A stretch of DNA of 64,000 nucleotides from Spodoptera frugiperda (Eukaryota; Arthropoda; Insecta; Lepidoptera; Noctuidae), in contig NC_064212.1 in NCBI RefSeq assembly GCF_023101765.2, forward strand, positions 5,394,001 to 5,458,000. Reading direction: 5' to 3'. Each line of letters starts with the position of its first letter. Position 1 is the first letter of the stretch. The translations under genes were made by a program, and so were the position numbers. Of this stretch, positions 54,101 through 62,985 are shown one piece after another. Below the pieces are notes generated by a model, which was not told the origin of the DNA, made no database searches, and saw only the letters and a list, made by a program, of their open reading frames with translations.

Positions 54101-57100
54101 CCGAATTAGTCGAGGTCGTTTCAATGCAAAATAGAAGGAGATAGGATAGGATTGTAGGTGTCAATTATTCAGAGTAGTTTTTTACGATTCATAGGTATAC
54201 GGGTACTTTGCCGCCAGAAATGTACTATGCTACGTTGCTAACACACGAAACTTTATTAATAAAAATAGGTACAGAATTTTTCTTAATTAATAAAAATAAG
54301 TTCAGAATTTTTCGAGTTCATTGCGTTTAATAAAACCTTAATATTAGGCACAGTAAGCACGTAAAATGGAATTGTCCTTCAGTCAGTTTGTCAGTGAAGC
54401 TAGGTGATCGTTTCAAAGTGTAGTTACGAAAGGAAAAGGAAGAGCAAATGCTATCGTTACTCTTAAAGAGATTGTGTATTTTAATGGCGTCCCAAGTTTT
54501 AATAAAACTGAGTATAAGTATTTAAGTGAGTTTAATAAAAAATAACTGAGTTATGTTGATTGAATAACCTTAACCTTTCCAAATATATTTATTTCTTAGT
54601 TCTCAGATCCCATTACGATAACACATTCGTGTTTTAGTATTTGCTTACTAATGATTGTTCTAGACTGGCTAAATTTAGTCTCAAGGCCTTAATCGGGGAC
54701 AAGCAAAAGAACAATATATGCAAGTGTGTCGCCAGCTTTTTAAAACTCTTTTTTTATTAGTGAACTGATTTTAAATGTTTTTTTTTTAAGTTAGGTAATG
54801 TACCTAAACCTTTCTACTAAGTCTGAAAAATATTATGTTCAGCATAGTATTTTTAACCGCATCAAAATTGTTTCAGCCAAACGCGAGACAATCGCACACA
54901 AACAGGTCAAACTGAGAACCTCCTCTTTTTGAAGTCGGTTACAAATAAATAGCTACCCTATTTTCTTAAGTGTCGTTTGGGTTAAAAAAATGCAGACAAC
55001 AGAATAAACTTATCTAACTCCTTCAAAAAAGGGTGTTACGTTTAGAATTTGGGCGAAAGCCAAAGAAATGCACGTTGCATTTGATTATTTCTGTAAATTT
55101 AGAAGATGTTGCCAAGACGAGAGAGTCAATGTCAAAGGAAAAAATATCATTAGAACTTGAGACTGGATATTTACCATCTTTATTTATATCGATGAGTTTC
55201 CGTAATTTCGGCACTGTTGCAAGCGCCATGATCACGGATGAACTGAACTTAACCTATTATTACAGGTTGTTAGGTAATCGTCACGCCCTTTACCCCTGAA
55301 GGGTTAGGCAGCGGTGCATATTTACAATTTTCAACATTTTAACTGTATAATGTATTGGCTTAAGCTGTAAAATTATGCATGTTTTTCTAAATAAATAAAT
55401 AAATATTATGGCACGTGATGCCACTGTACAATGTATACCCACTTTTCACAATTTTAGTTGTAAGGCCCATGCAATTGGTGGTGAGCCTATTGCTATATAC
55501 CTACTGAGCACAATTCCAGACTCTGTGCTACTACTGAGAAATTTTCGAAAAACTGAAAGAAGCTCAGTAATTCTTTGCCCGATCTGGGAATCGAACCCGA
55601 GACTCCTTGTCCGACAGTCGCACTTGCAACCACTCGGCCAACGAGGCAGTTGTAAGGTAACATGGTAAATATCCCGTCTATGATAGTGTAAGTGACCATG
55701 TCAGTTTAAAAACTTATAAAGGAAATAATGTACATATACAAAAGTGAAGAACGAAATGCAAATGGTTTTTATTGATTTGACCTGAAAACGTGTCGATGTA
55801 CGAGTAACGTGGTAGATTACATACAATTTAGATTCATATCGACTTGTAGCGTCGGGGTAGAGTCGAAATGGCGCCTATCAGCCACACCCCAACGGGCCGA
55901 ATTTTAGGCGCAAAAGCCAAACTTGGTAATCTGTATACCTAGATAAATATGAGTCACTAAAATGTATGCTTATTCCTCTATTTAAGGCACCTTTATGTAT
56001 TTAAAAAAAAATCTATGACATTCGCAATATTCGCATGAAAAATTGTGAATACGAATATCAAAAACTTTTACGAATTTCGCGAATGCGAATATTCGTTCCA
56101 TTACTAGTATGCATTTGCCTCAAGCTGTAATTAAAGAAAAAACCTATTATTACAGGTTGTTAGGTAAATTCTAGAGACTAACCGTATCTAGAAGAGTTCA
56201 ACAAGGTTTTAAACATGTCTATATTTTTATGCTAAAGACTGCCATATAACGCTAGATCAAGGAGAGAATGAGGAAAATAAAATTTTATTGTTTTTTTTTT
56301 AACATTCAGTAGTCAATTAGCAATATATTATAAAGATCAAAAAAAAACAAGAAAATAAGGTCAAAGGTAAATTATTTCTACATACTTATATTATGTTGTC
56401 TTGTGTGGTTCGAAGATTTACGTTTTTACTTAATTTTTTATATTTTTTTTTTATTGAAAACACACCACATGGCTCCTTACATGAGTTATATTACTTTTGA
56501 ACGACTACAGCGGATACTACAAGATAAATGCGGCCATGGAAACTTTTAACATGTTTTTTCTGAACACACAGAAAAAACATGTTGAAAGTTTCGTTCAAAA
56601 TCTACCAAAGAGAGTAACCAGCAAAAGCTAGAATCTATTATTTCTTCAGCTTCTTACCTTTGCGATGATGTCATCTTCCACAGTAGATAGAGCTGCAAAC
56701 ACATCTTCTGCTTCAATCTGACCAGTCAATATAATCGTCAGGTTCTCAGCACGGTAGAATTTCTTGTGGAAGTTTCTGATCTGGAAAATGGCAACTTGTT
56801 ATAAATTTAGTTTTTTACCTATATTCATAGAATGAAGAAGATCGAAGGAGGCCTTTGCCACCGGACATGCAGAAGTGGAGAAAGAATGCTATGGTAGCTT
56901 GAAATAGATTTGTCTGAAAAAGGCTATAAATAAACATTGATTTTATCAGAACTTACTTATGCTTTTAATTTATAATAAGAATCTTTTAAGCACATATTTA
57001 TATATAGCCTCATTTATTTCTGTTACTTAATTACCTTTAAAAGTAGAATATTTTTGTGATTATTCAGGTGAGGCATAACTTACTTTAGTATTATCAGTAG

Positions 57101-58494
57101 AGGTCCTGAGATTCTCCATTATGCCACCAGTTTCGGCGGAGTAACCGCTGTCTGGGTACATTGCTCGCAGTAATTGAAGTTCACATCTAAAATAATATAG
57201 AATTTTAACAATTGACCCTGACTTTGTATCACAAAGATAAAAATAGTAAAGCTTAGTTCATTGTTTAACCAATTTATTAGCAGCTCGGCTCACATCTTGT
57301 TTTTTAAGCTAACGAGCAGACATGTCACCTGATGCAAGTAAGCAATCAGCACCACCAGTAGTTCAGAAGTAGATCAGTAGTTTACTGGTGGATTTATAAT
57401 CTTACCTACAGTGTGAAGTATTTTCTCTTCCTTGCATTTCACAGTACACAACACCAGCATCCTCCCCTTCCCCATCGATATGGTGGACTTCCGTAACAAA
57501 ACCATGGTCCGTAAGAGTAGGCCGAAGTATATGATCCAAGTAAATAGGAAGCAGGGTCAGCATGCCAGCGTCACCCGCAGTGTACACCGTATAGCATGTG
57601 TGGTCTGTGTCCGTCCATGCGTTTGTGCCATGTGCCATACATCGGTTGGCGAGGAGATCCAGGATCCCTTTGTAAGGGTACCGTTCAGATCCAAGGAAGA
57701 TCAGATGCTCCAGCGTGTGTGGAAGACCATCATCATCATGGGCTTCGGTTGCTAAACAATAGAAATACAAATATTATGTCAAAATTGTATAGTGTGTTCA
57801 CAAATTCATTATCTGTTATCTTAGACTGTTATCTCTGCTTGTAAAATGTGTTCTATTTTAATATAGGCTCTATTTGTATTATTTTACAACTTCTAAGAGT
57901 TAAAGTATCTTATATCTCTTCTTTATTGTGATTATAAAATAGAATAGAGTAGTGTTTTTAAAGATATGATGAGTAAACAAATTTTACAACTGGAATAAGT
58001 CCCTAACTACTCACTAACCAATATTTTTCTTTATATTTCACCAGAAAAATGTATTAAAACATTTGTATAATTATGTGTTTACAAAAAATATAACCTTACA
58101 ATTATTAGTTTGATTACAAAATAACAAAACATTGGACAAAATATAAATACATAACAAAAAGTTGTGCACCCCGAAATAGGGCAGTTATCTTATTATTATC
58201 ACAACAAAAGTCTTATTTATACTTAGCAAATCTAATCTATCAGTTATTTAAAGCAAAGAATGCCAATAAGTTCAACAGGACTAAAAAAATCTACAGCAAC
58301 TATGTTCCAAAACTTTGATGTAGACTTAATAGTTCCTAATTTAAATATAACTCACCCAGACAAAAGAATCCGTTAACTAAAGGCCCTTCAACTCCAGCTA
58401 TAATCACGGTAATACCGGTCTTCTCCGACACATATTTGTTCACAGGAACCACGTCGGAAGCTTTCGTCGACGAAACCAATTTAAAATGAGACAT
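42121..58494 (-). CDS. M16-family zinc metallopeptidase (C05D11.1/Sdd3-like), whole gene, 18 exons
   Basis: Eighteen exons with GT-AG borders join into one 1001-aa frame from ATG at 58494 to TAA at 42121. Residues 58-62 read HTLEH, the inverted zinc motif HxxEH of M16 (pitrilysin/insulinase) enzymes. E151 in GVVYCEMQG is the likely third zinc ligand, by analogy with the NEMKG-type motif of the PreP-like branch. E61 would be the catalytic base. About 1000 aa in one chain fits two fused catalytic/inactive halves, as in M16C. The cellular role is not known to me; the most similar proteins I recall are C. elegans C05D11.1 and yeast Sdd3. No obvious mitochondrial targeting peptide is seen (MSHFKLVSSTKASDVV). 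The gene runs convergently to usp. Confidence 0.93.
42355..42480 (+). repeat. SINE-like repeat (GGTAAGCAATCGCC family)
   Basis: 'tgatggtaagcaatcggcac' and 'ctgtacactcgaaacaccag'; diverged copy of 25985-26175, in the last intron of the M16 gene. A LINE-tail fragment follows at 42515-42680. Confidence 0.6.
42694..42846 (-). CDS. M16 peptidase exon 17
   Basis: The acceptor is TATTTCCAG|T. Encodes NDLVKAISAVTPEAAHAAAA through KCNDMNTAFE. It contains a GCG run giving four consecutive Ala. The donor is GAAAA|GTAAGT. Confidence 0.94.
42950..43080 (-). mobile_element. MITE (CGCCCGAATA family), partial copy
   Basis: Inverse of 43378-43520 over about 125 bases ('tgacagagatagcacg', 'attattcgggcgt'). 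In M16 intron 16. Confidence 0.68.
43378..43520 (+). mobile_element. MITE (CGCCCGAATA family), full copy
   Basis: Left ACGCTACTCAATTTTAAG and right CTTAAAATTGAGTAGCGT are perfect inverted repeats, with outer ends CCCGAATACTG and GAGTATTCGG. Ends 35 bases before the donor of M16 exon 16. Confidence 0.75.
43555..43712 (-). CDS. M16 peptidase exon 16
   Basis: The acceptor is TCTTACAG|GAA. Encodes EEYLNDAKFDDDLFASAKS through YLYREAPSYN. The donor is CAA|GTAAGT, phase 2. Confidence 0.94.
44006..44149 (-). CDS. M16 peptidase exon 15
   Basis: The acceptor is CTTCCAG|GGT. Encodes GPMWRLIRGCGLSYGYAIRM through AAYSKAKSIL, matching the 'GPlW..iRG.GlaYG' motif of the M16C C-terminal half. The donor is TTG|GTAAGA. 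Confidence 0.95.
44401..44527. mobile_element. MITE, GACTAACTGCC family, copy 5 (best preserved)
   Basis: ACTGCCACACTCAGAGTCAT at the left is matched perfectly by the inverted right end ATGACTCTGAGTGTGGCAGT; the arms are about 32 bases each. In M16 intron 14. Confidence 0.85.
44690..44864 (-). CDS. M16 peptidase exon 14
   Basis: The acceptor is TTTCCAG|T. Encodes PRLYWDAELLSSVGGGF through MVALNYFTQLE. It is GC-rich relative to its introns. The donor is GAG|GTAAGA. The longer open frame reaching 45085 and 44612 is read-through of both introns. Confidence 0.94.
45218..45513 (-). CDS. M16 peptidase exon 13
   Basis: The acceptor is AATCTCAG|GTA. Encodes VRRSGDKMMYDALRDSVYSK through RFARENEITPSV. 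The donor is CAGT|GTGAGT, phase 2. Confidence 0.95.
45728..45880. mobile_element. MITE-like palindromic element
   Basis: Ends CCGGTTCATATCCGACG and CGTCAGATATGAACCG are inverted. Non-coding, M16 intron 12. Confidence 0.55.
45923..46042 (-). CDS. M16 peptidase exon 12
   Basis: The acceptor is ATTTCCAG|TGT. Encodes CEPQDYEEVVNHLYEILY through RLINDVAQ. The donor is CAG|GTAAAT. Forty codons. Confidence 0.94.
46085..46330 (-). repeat. SINE-like repeat
   Basis: 'cacgccttttatacctgaag' and 'gtgcacattacggcac' match 32895-33010; the right half 'agtgctcaaaccttctccat' is diverged. M16 intron 11. Confidence 0.55.
46600..46755 (-). repeat. tRNA-derived SINE (GGTTCGATTCCCGC family)
   Basis: Minus strand 'gtggtagctgggcaaccggc', B-box-like 'gggttcgattaccgcc', 'ttgttgtttcggctctgggt'. 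M16 intron 11. Confidence 0.65.
46793..47029 (-). CDS. M16 peptidase exon 11
   Basis: The acceptor is CATCAACAG|ATA. Encodes INLIFDTTSVDESTRKWLPL through SIGHFGNFVHIETR, in the second half of the protein. The donor is AGG|GTAAGA. Seventy-nine codons. Confidence 0.95.
47501..47668 (-). CDS. M16 peptidase exon 10
   Basis: The acceptor is TTTCACAG|CGC. Encodes RPPPPGTLASVPVPPSNFK through YTRVHSLKTNFVY. The donor is TAT|GTAAGT. Fifty-six codons. Confidence 0.94.
48771..48879 (-). CDS. M16 peptidase exon 9
   Basis: The acceptor is TTTTACTAG|G. Encodes a charged helix, MAEEEKNRIEEQRKQIGEEG through LQEAMDFNE, probably the linker between the two M16 halves. The donor is GAG|GTAGGA. Confidence 0.92.
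48985..49128 (-). mobile_element. 300-bp TIR element, partial copy 3
   Basis: Reverse complement holds 'aacagagatgtgctacgctt', 'gaaacggactcagtt' and 'agatgcgtgctatggatgcg', matching 4908-5045. Truncated. M16 intron 8. Confidence 0.65.
49262..49440. mobile_element. palindromic element (GGGATATTTACCATG family)
   Basis: GAACTTGAAACGGGATATTT ... AAATATCCCGTTTCGAGTTC forms an inverted repeat with arms near 40 bases. The sequence following the right arm (gtgaccatgacagtttaaaa) also follows the copy at 55668-55715. Its right edge is about 10 bases from the donor of M16 exon 8. Confidence 0.72.
49450..49592 (-). CDS. M16 peptidase exon 8
   Basis: The acceptor is GATTCCAG|TTC. Encodes FISRMNPQSDLTALLEETPE through SPSIELQTK. 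The donor is CCAA|GTATGT. A repeat ends about 10 bases beyond the donor. Confidence 0.93.
49650..49875 (-). repeat. SINE-like repeat (CTCACGATGTTTTCCTTCAC family)
   Basis: Minus strand equals the family seen at 6770-6985 ('gtgaaggaaaacatcgtgag' here on plus). Confidence 0.62.
50529..50798 (-). CDS. M16 peptidase exon 7
   Basis: The acceptor is GTTTCAG|ATC. Encodes ISYNLTENIASLIKIEL, an Arg/Glu-rich helical stretch (DMERLRRLLRKQLRESI) and ALYSQSEHH. The donor is CAT|GTAAGT. Ninety codons. Confidence 0.95.
51190..51342 (-). CDS. M16 peptidase exon 6
   Basis: The acceptor is ACTATAG|GTG. Encodes VIFGWRGPLLTEEDALKNLT through EREDALAGD. The donor is GAC|GTAAGA. Its 5' edge is duplicated upstream in the preceding intron (see 52379-52555). 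Confidence 0.95.
51780..52377. mobile_element. 598-bp foldback element
   Basis: Arms of about 155 bases: starts AATTGTAACTAGGTACAAAG and ends CTTTGTACCTAGTTACAATT. An inner pair AATCTACCATATAG/CTATATGGTAGATT is also inverted. No coding capacity. No clear target duplication. Confidence 0.82.
52379..52555 (-). repeat. duplicated exon-6 edge plus adjacent intron
   Basis: About 177 bases matching 51322-51505 with roughly 10-12% difference by eye. It includes 21 exon bases (52379-52399) and an intact acceptor AG (52401-52400). If used, the reading frame would go VIFGWRG then EL and stop (TAA) inside the foldback element, so it would not make protein. Confidence 0.85.
52608..52746. mobile_element. 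small TIR element (GGGTCCGTT ends)
   Basis: GGGTCCGTTTAT near the left and ATGAACGGACCC near the right are inverted; about 140 bp, non-coding. Confidence 0.5.
52806..52919 (-). CDS. M16 peptidase exon 5
   Basis: The acceptor is GTACGCAG|AAA. Encodes KASEPQEEWVKPWQTIPPK through WPADTEDCGQ. The donor is CAG|GTAAAT. Thirty-eight codons, phase 0 on both sides. Confidence 0.93.
54810..54955 (+). repeat. interspersed repeat (CAGGTCAAACTGAGAACNC family)
   Basis: 'aggtcaaactgagaacctcc' and 'tttttgaagtcggtta'; copy of 11040-11185. Confidence 0.6.
55128..55715. mobile_element. GGGATATTTACCATG-family element interrupted by a SINE
   Basis: Left half 55128-55250 ('gactggatatttaccatctt', 'catgatcacggatgaactga') and right half 55663-55715 ('catggtaaatatcccgtcta', 'gtgaccatgtcagtttaaaa') flank the SINE at 55275-55650. 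Confidence 0.65.
55275..55650 (-). repeat. tRNA-derived SINE nested in the element above
   Basis: Minus-strand head TTGGCCGAGTGGTTGC and GGGTTCGATTCCCAGATCGG (A- and B-box-like), tail toward 'aggggtaaagggcgtgacg'. Carries an extra AT-rich internal stretch compared with 32895-33145. Confidence 0.75.
56539..56592. repeat. 24-bp-stem hairpin
   Basis: GAAACTTTTAACATG... at 56539-56562 pairs with 56569-56592 at 23 of 24 positions, with a 6-base loop. Lies 66 bases from M16 exon 4 inside intron 4. Confidence 0.85.
56658..56780 (-). CDS. M16 peptidase exon 4
   Basis: The acceptor is TTTTCCAG|ATC. Encodes IRNFHKKFYRAENLTIILTG, the typical 'F(H)xxxY.p.Nl.li..G' strand of M16 domains. The donor is AAG|GTAAGA. 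Exactly 41 codons. Confidence 0.95.
57084..57186 (-). CDS. M16 peptidase exon 3
   Basis: The acceptor is TATTTTAG|A. Encodes RCELQLLRAMYPDSGYS and AETGGIMENLRTS, matching the M16 segment that follows the third zinc ligand. The donor is AAA|GTAAGT. Confidence 0.94.
57300..57370 (+). repeat. SINE-like repeat (GGTAAGCAATC family), fragment
   Basis: 'cgagcagacatgtcacctga' and 'agtaagcaatcagcaccacc'; head part only, M16 intron 2. Confidence 0.5.
57406..57751 (-). CDS. M16 peptidase exon 2 (zinc-binding site)
   Basis: The acceptor is TGTTTAG|CA. Encodes residues 47-162 with DDDGLPHTLEHLIFLGS (HxxEH at 58-62), NAWTDTDHTCY and GVVYCEMQGREN (E151). The donor is TGTAG|GTAAGA. Confidence 0.96.
58356..58494 (-). 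CDS. M16 peptidase exon 1 (start)
   Basis: ATG at 58494. Encodes MSHFKLVSSTKASDVV through GPLVNGFFCL (46 aa + 1 nt). The donor is CTGG|GTGAGT at 58356/58355. G completes A47 with exon 2. Confidence 0.93.
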
Positions 58495-59362
58495 TCTCGG
58501 TCACGATATACTAGATCTACTCACTAATATAATGTTTATTAACAATACTATAGGAATATTCGGTAATAATGCGCCCGATGCCCTCACTTGATGTGTAAGC
58601 AACTCAAGCAAGTGGCAAATAATTGATGAGAAACGAGCGACAGCGCATTAGCATCAAGAATGAAATACGAAACCGCTGACTTGCTGTCCGATAATGTCAA
58701 AATTGACAATGTCATTGTAATTGTCAAAAAAGAACGAATGATTCGCTCGCTAGTGATGTGCACAAAATATTCATACCTTTGATCATAATACTGTTATTGT
58801 TATTAATAGTGATTCAAGAGGAAGGAAAGAGGAGAAGGAAGAAATGCATAATATATCGCTAGTATATGAATAAAATTTTATTACTGTATCACTTTAAAAC
58901 ATAGGTGATTATAAACTACATCTGAGCGCACGTAATAATTTTTGTTTTTTTTTTAAGTTTTCTAGTTTAGTTTTAATTATTATGTAGTAGTATAATGAAT
59001 GTTCTATAAAATGTAAGCTGCCTGAAACCAGATATTTTTATATTTGTGATGATGTGTGATTGTAATAAATTAAAATCTTGTCCGTCCTACTTTTGTTTTA
59101 AGTTACATGTGGTCAGTACAGAACAATGTGATCTTTATATTTTACTAAAATAATACTCACTTATGAATAAATAACTAAATTATTATAAAATAAAATGAAA
59201 ATTGATAGTATTTTTTTGCATCGTTATACTTATTAAAAATAACATAAAATATATCTTAAGTATTATTATTTTCAACGCGCATCACTAGCATCAACATCAC
59301 ATTCCTTCATAAGGAACGAATGTTCCTTATGACACATAGAATGTCACAGATAACACAGATTT
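58495..59362 (-). promoter_or_regulatory. upstream region of the M16 gene
   Basis: About 200 bases before the start codon are moderately CpG-containing with no TATA box, as expected for a housekeeping-type promoter. The rest to 59362 is AT-rich. A 10-bp perfect hairpin (CATAAGGAAC gaat GTTCCTTATG) lies at 59308-59331. Confidence 0.35.
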
Positions 59363-59370
59363 ATTGATGT

Positions 59371-59943
59371 TTAACAAGAACTGCTATGGATAAGATGAGA
59401 AAAATCTGGAGGAACAAAAACATCACCAAAGCAACAAAAACCCGGCTAGTACGAACCCTCATTTTCCCTATTTTCTTATACGCCGCTGAGACGTGGACGC
59501 TGAGAGAGACTGAGAGAAAGAAGATAGACGCCCTAGAGATGTGGTGTTGGAGAAGAATGCTCCGAGTGTCATGGACAGAATTCCGGACTAATGCCTCCAT
59601 ACTGCAAGAACTTGGCATAAAACAGCGTCTGTCAGCTTTAGTGCAAAGTCGCATTCTCAAACTGTTTGGGCACATTTCAAGGCGAGACAACGACTCCTTG
59701 GATCGCCTTGTTGTCCAAGGCAAAGTGGAGGGCTCTAGACCGCGTGGACGATCTCCAATGCGATGGACCGATCAAGTCAAGGCAATGGTTGGTAACCCCG
59801 TGCACGAGTGCACCAGATTGACCACCAACAGGGAGCGATGGCGGGACATCGTGAGGCGAGCAACATCTGCCACACAACCCACAGACACTAGGTACATGTT
59901 GACCACGACCACTCTGTCAAGAGTGATACGAATGAGAAGAAGA
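59371..59943 (+). mobile_element. 5'-truncated RTE-type LINE, 573 bp, 8-bp target duplication
   Basis: Flanked by ATTGATGT at 59363-59370 and 59944-59951. Encodes the C-terminal part of an endonuclease-reverse-transcriptase: FPIFLYAAETWTLRETER, EMWCWRRMLRVSWTEFRTNA, LFGHISRRD and PRGRSPMRWTDQVKAM. This is the typical RTE/BovB-like C-terminus. The frame is open over the whole insert, and the 3' end is 'gaatgagaagaag'. The catalytic RT part is missing (5' truncation). Confidence 0.85.
59386..59943 (+). pseudogene. RTE reverse transcriptase C-terminal fragment
   Basis: Open frame of about 186 codons inside the LINE insert, continuing by chance into host DNA to 60093. No start signal of its own is likely; MDKMRKIW is an internal Met of the parent ORF. 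Few disabling changes, so the insertion looks fairly young. Confidence 0.75.
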
Positions 59944-61079
59944 ATTGATGTATATTTTTTTATTCGTGTTTCTTTTGCTTTATTCTGTGTTTTATGTAGT
60001 CGCGGGACGCGCCCGTTTATAATAATGACCTCTGGCAGAATTTGGGTACCTATTTTATTTTCTACTAAATGGATTTTTTTTTATAAAATATAATAATCCT
60101 TAATACACCAGCTGCAACTCATAAAGGTCCTGTCAAAATCCAGCCATTTCAGAGATTAGCCAAAAGAAACAGATAGATAGAGAGATAAACACACATACAA
60201 TAATATTGGTATGCATGTAGTAAAAACCGATTATTTCAATGTTACAAACAGACGCTCCAATTTTATTTATTAGTGTAGATTTTTGTGTGATACCTCAAGT
60301 GGAAATGAGAATTTGAATTAAATACTTGGAGATAATACCTACTTACCTAGTTACTATGGGTATCTTGTGCGCCCGTATAACTCTCTCACATCTCTCTCGA
60401 CCTTGACATAGAAATTAAAATCGGACAAAGTATGTTTTTTCAATTTTGAATTTCGAATTTCCGACTGTAGGTATATTTTTAACGTATTTTTAATATTTTG
60501 TTTTTTTTTAAATAACATAAAAATCCCTACACTAATAATTTCTCGGTGTCATGAATACCTATGTGCATTTACTATCACATCTGGGTCTAGATTAAAGAAC
60601 AATGATTAATTTACAAAGAATTATTTCATCTGGAATAGAATTTGCGACACGTTGCGCAATAGCCGATCGTCTAGCATCACTGCAGTGACCGTGCAGCCAG
60701 GCAACAGGCTTGCATTAATTATGTAAATGTGAACAAGAAAGATATTTTTTTGACGCGCTTGACAACTGCGGCCAAATCTTGAATTGGTAGTTATCTATTT
60801 AAGTACCTAGGCACCTATTAAATAAATACTAATTACCAACGGCTTAACGATTTAATACTTGCAAGATAAGATAAAGCGATATTATTCGATGTCCAATTTA
60901 AATTATGTTGTAGTATTTACATATGTACAGTACAGACAAAAAGAACATTGGTTTCTTGACCTAACATTTTTTGTCAACAGAATCGAGTTTAGATTTGTGT
61001 GCATTTTAATTTAATTGATTTGTATTTGTTTATTAATGATGTACTTTTTTTTAAGGGGGAAATTACACTAGATTCTAGT

Positions 61080-61215
61080 GTATTCTCCCGCCTGAAGCGA
61101 GGCGAGAGGGAGTGTCAAACATTTACTGACTAAAAATCACCCAGCTCCTACTCCTACTTTTCGAGCCGGAGCCCCGGTAAACCCGCTAAGTATCTAGTCC
61201 GCAACTCTGGATTAC
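61080..61215 (+). repeat. interspersed repeat (GTCCGCAGCTCCGG family)
   Basis: 'gcgaggcgagagggagtgtc', 'tactgactaaaaatcaccca', 'cgagccggagccccggtaaa'. Same family as 27050, 32160 and 36500. Confidence 0.7.
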
Positions 61216-62799
61216 TCTGGAATAATGTCGAGCTTAGAAGAGAACTCTTCTACGAGTAAAAGTTAGAAAAAAATTTGGCCATTTAGATAATATGAAACAT
61301 CTCATATTCTTAAAGTCTTTTTAATAACTAAGTATTCGTCTGGCGTAATGAGTAAAAGTCATTAATATAACTGATTCATTAATATGATAATGATATATGA
61401 AAAAATAAACTTTTTAAACTTCAACAGACTTTTTTATTCTTTTGATACCCTTATTCGACCGCACCAAGGTCACCCATACATGGAAGTTCATCAGATGACG
61501 TGACTACGGGCATTCGTGTTGTAAGGAGATTTTATTGCAGGCTGTATTTTCATAATATTGGGGGCAATAGTCCAAGGTTGCCAACGAATTGGCGAGTTAA
61601 CCTACTTGAAGAATTTTTAATGGGATACTACGCGTAGTTCGTAGGTAAGCTACGTGCTACGGGCGTAGGCCTCGTAGACACTGCTACGCCGTATCCACAG
61701 AAACTAGATCCCGTATCTATTAATGGTTAATCAACTTGTTTTACAAACTACATTTCTTTTTTCGAAAATTTCTCAGTTGTAACACGGTGTCTCAAACCGT
61801 ACTTGAGTACATGGCTATAGGCTCACCTCATCCCCTTTTACATGGGACTTATAACACAAATAGTGAAAAATGGGTGTAAAAGGCGTGACGATCCTTTTTT
61901 GAAATAAAAACTAGACTTTTATAGGAAAACGGGAGGAAACTACCGGCTAACAAAGAGGAAGATTTCTTATGATAATAATTTCCTACACGCTTAAACAAGA
62001 CGACTTGAAATAATGTTTTAGTAATGAATTATTCGTTATTACGAGTATGCAGATATATAAAATGGTTTTTACTGTATGATGTCAGAATGACACGTTATGT
62101 ATGTATTTCTAAGAATTTATTTATTGTACTTTAACACTAAACCTATAGATAGAATAGATTACGGTCTATATGGGAATTCTAGATTGACTTTTGTATCTAA
62201 TTACTCCCAAGTGTGAAGTTATAAACAGTTGTCTTTGATTTTTATAACTATATAGGTTCTGCCAGAGGTGGTGCCCGTTTTCGGGCACACAAGACTAAGT
62301 TATGTTCCTGGGACGCGCCGGACGTCAGTGTTCCGGTGTTTTCATGGTTGTATCTGCTGTAGATCCTGGCTTTCAGGAGTTGCAACGGCATGAGAGGTCA
62401 TGGCAGGCTTGTCCCAATAGAAAAAAGAAGTTTCACTCGCATTCCCGTGAGATAAAAAGTATCGTATCACCTAAGTCAGCTCATACCCAGTCTGTATACC
62501 AAGTTTCATAAAAACCCGCACTGTAGTTTCAGCGTGATTGACGAACAAAAATTCAAACATCCAAATAAACTTTCACATTTATAATATTTGTGTCTTTGAC
62601 TATTGCGATATATCATTAAGTTATTTCTACTTTCTACAGTCCATTTAACTGATTATTTCTAGCTCTTGAGAACTAGAACTTTAAAATAAATTGTTATTTT
62701 TATATTCAATTCTTTTGTTATTATATTTTTCTCACGTTATGTATGCTCAGCAACATGTTTCGCAAGTGTATAGACATACAAGTGACTACGTTATTCTTA

Positions 62800-62985
62800 A
62801 TTAACCAACTGGCTGCCAGGCAACGTGTAGCAGGTTCGATTCCCGCACGGAACAACTCTTTGTGTGATCCACAAATTGTTGTTTCGGGTCGGGGTTTGAT
62901 GTGTAGATAAACTTCTATGTTTGTTAACGCACCCACCATACAGGAGAAAATCCTAGTATGGGGCAATGTATAAAAAAATAAAGGT
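62800..62985 (+). repeat. tRNA-derived SINE (GGTTCGATTCCCGC family)
   Basis: 'ccaactggctgccaggcaac', B-box GGTTCGATTCCCGCACGG, then 'ttgttgtttcgggtcggggt' and 'aggagaaaatcctagtatgg' with a poly-A-like end. Best copy of the family in the window. Confidence 0.72.

Larger units (their letters stand above)
52920..56657 (-). other. M16 intron 4 (3.7 kb)
   Basis: Contains a TIR-like fragment at 53475-53690 (AGGGTATATCACAC / GTGCGATCACCCT), a fragment of the 300-bp family at 54210-54245, an interspersed repeat at 54810-54955, the GGGATATTTACCATG family split by a SINE (55128-55715), and a perfect-stem hairpin at 56539-56592. No host exon seen. Confidence 0.7.

Noticed and set aside
57432..57755. 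Plus-strand 107-codon frame
   Set aside because: Antisense shadow of peptidase exon 2.
59952..60093. C-terminal extension of the RTE frame beyond its target duplication
   Set aside because: It lies outside the insertion (after ATTGATGT), so it is host DNA read by chance.
61620..61700. Dense run of CTACG words, possible binding-site cluster
   Set aside because: Looks like a decayed copy of a repeat phrase common in moth genomes; no evidence of function.
62828..62850. Possible tRNA gene near a good B-box
   Set aside because: Belongs to the SINE at 62800-62985; no matching acceptor stem.
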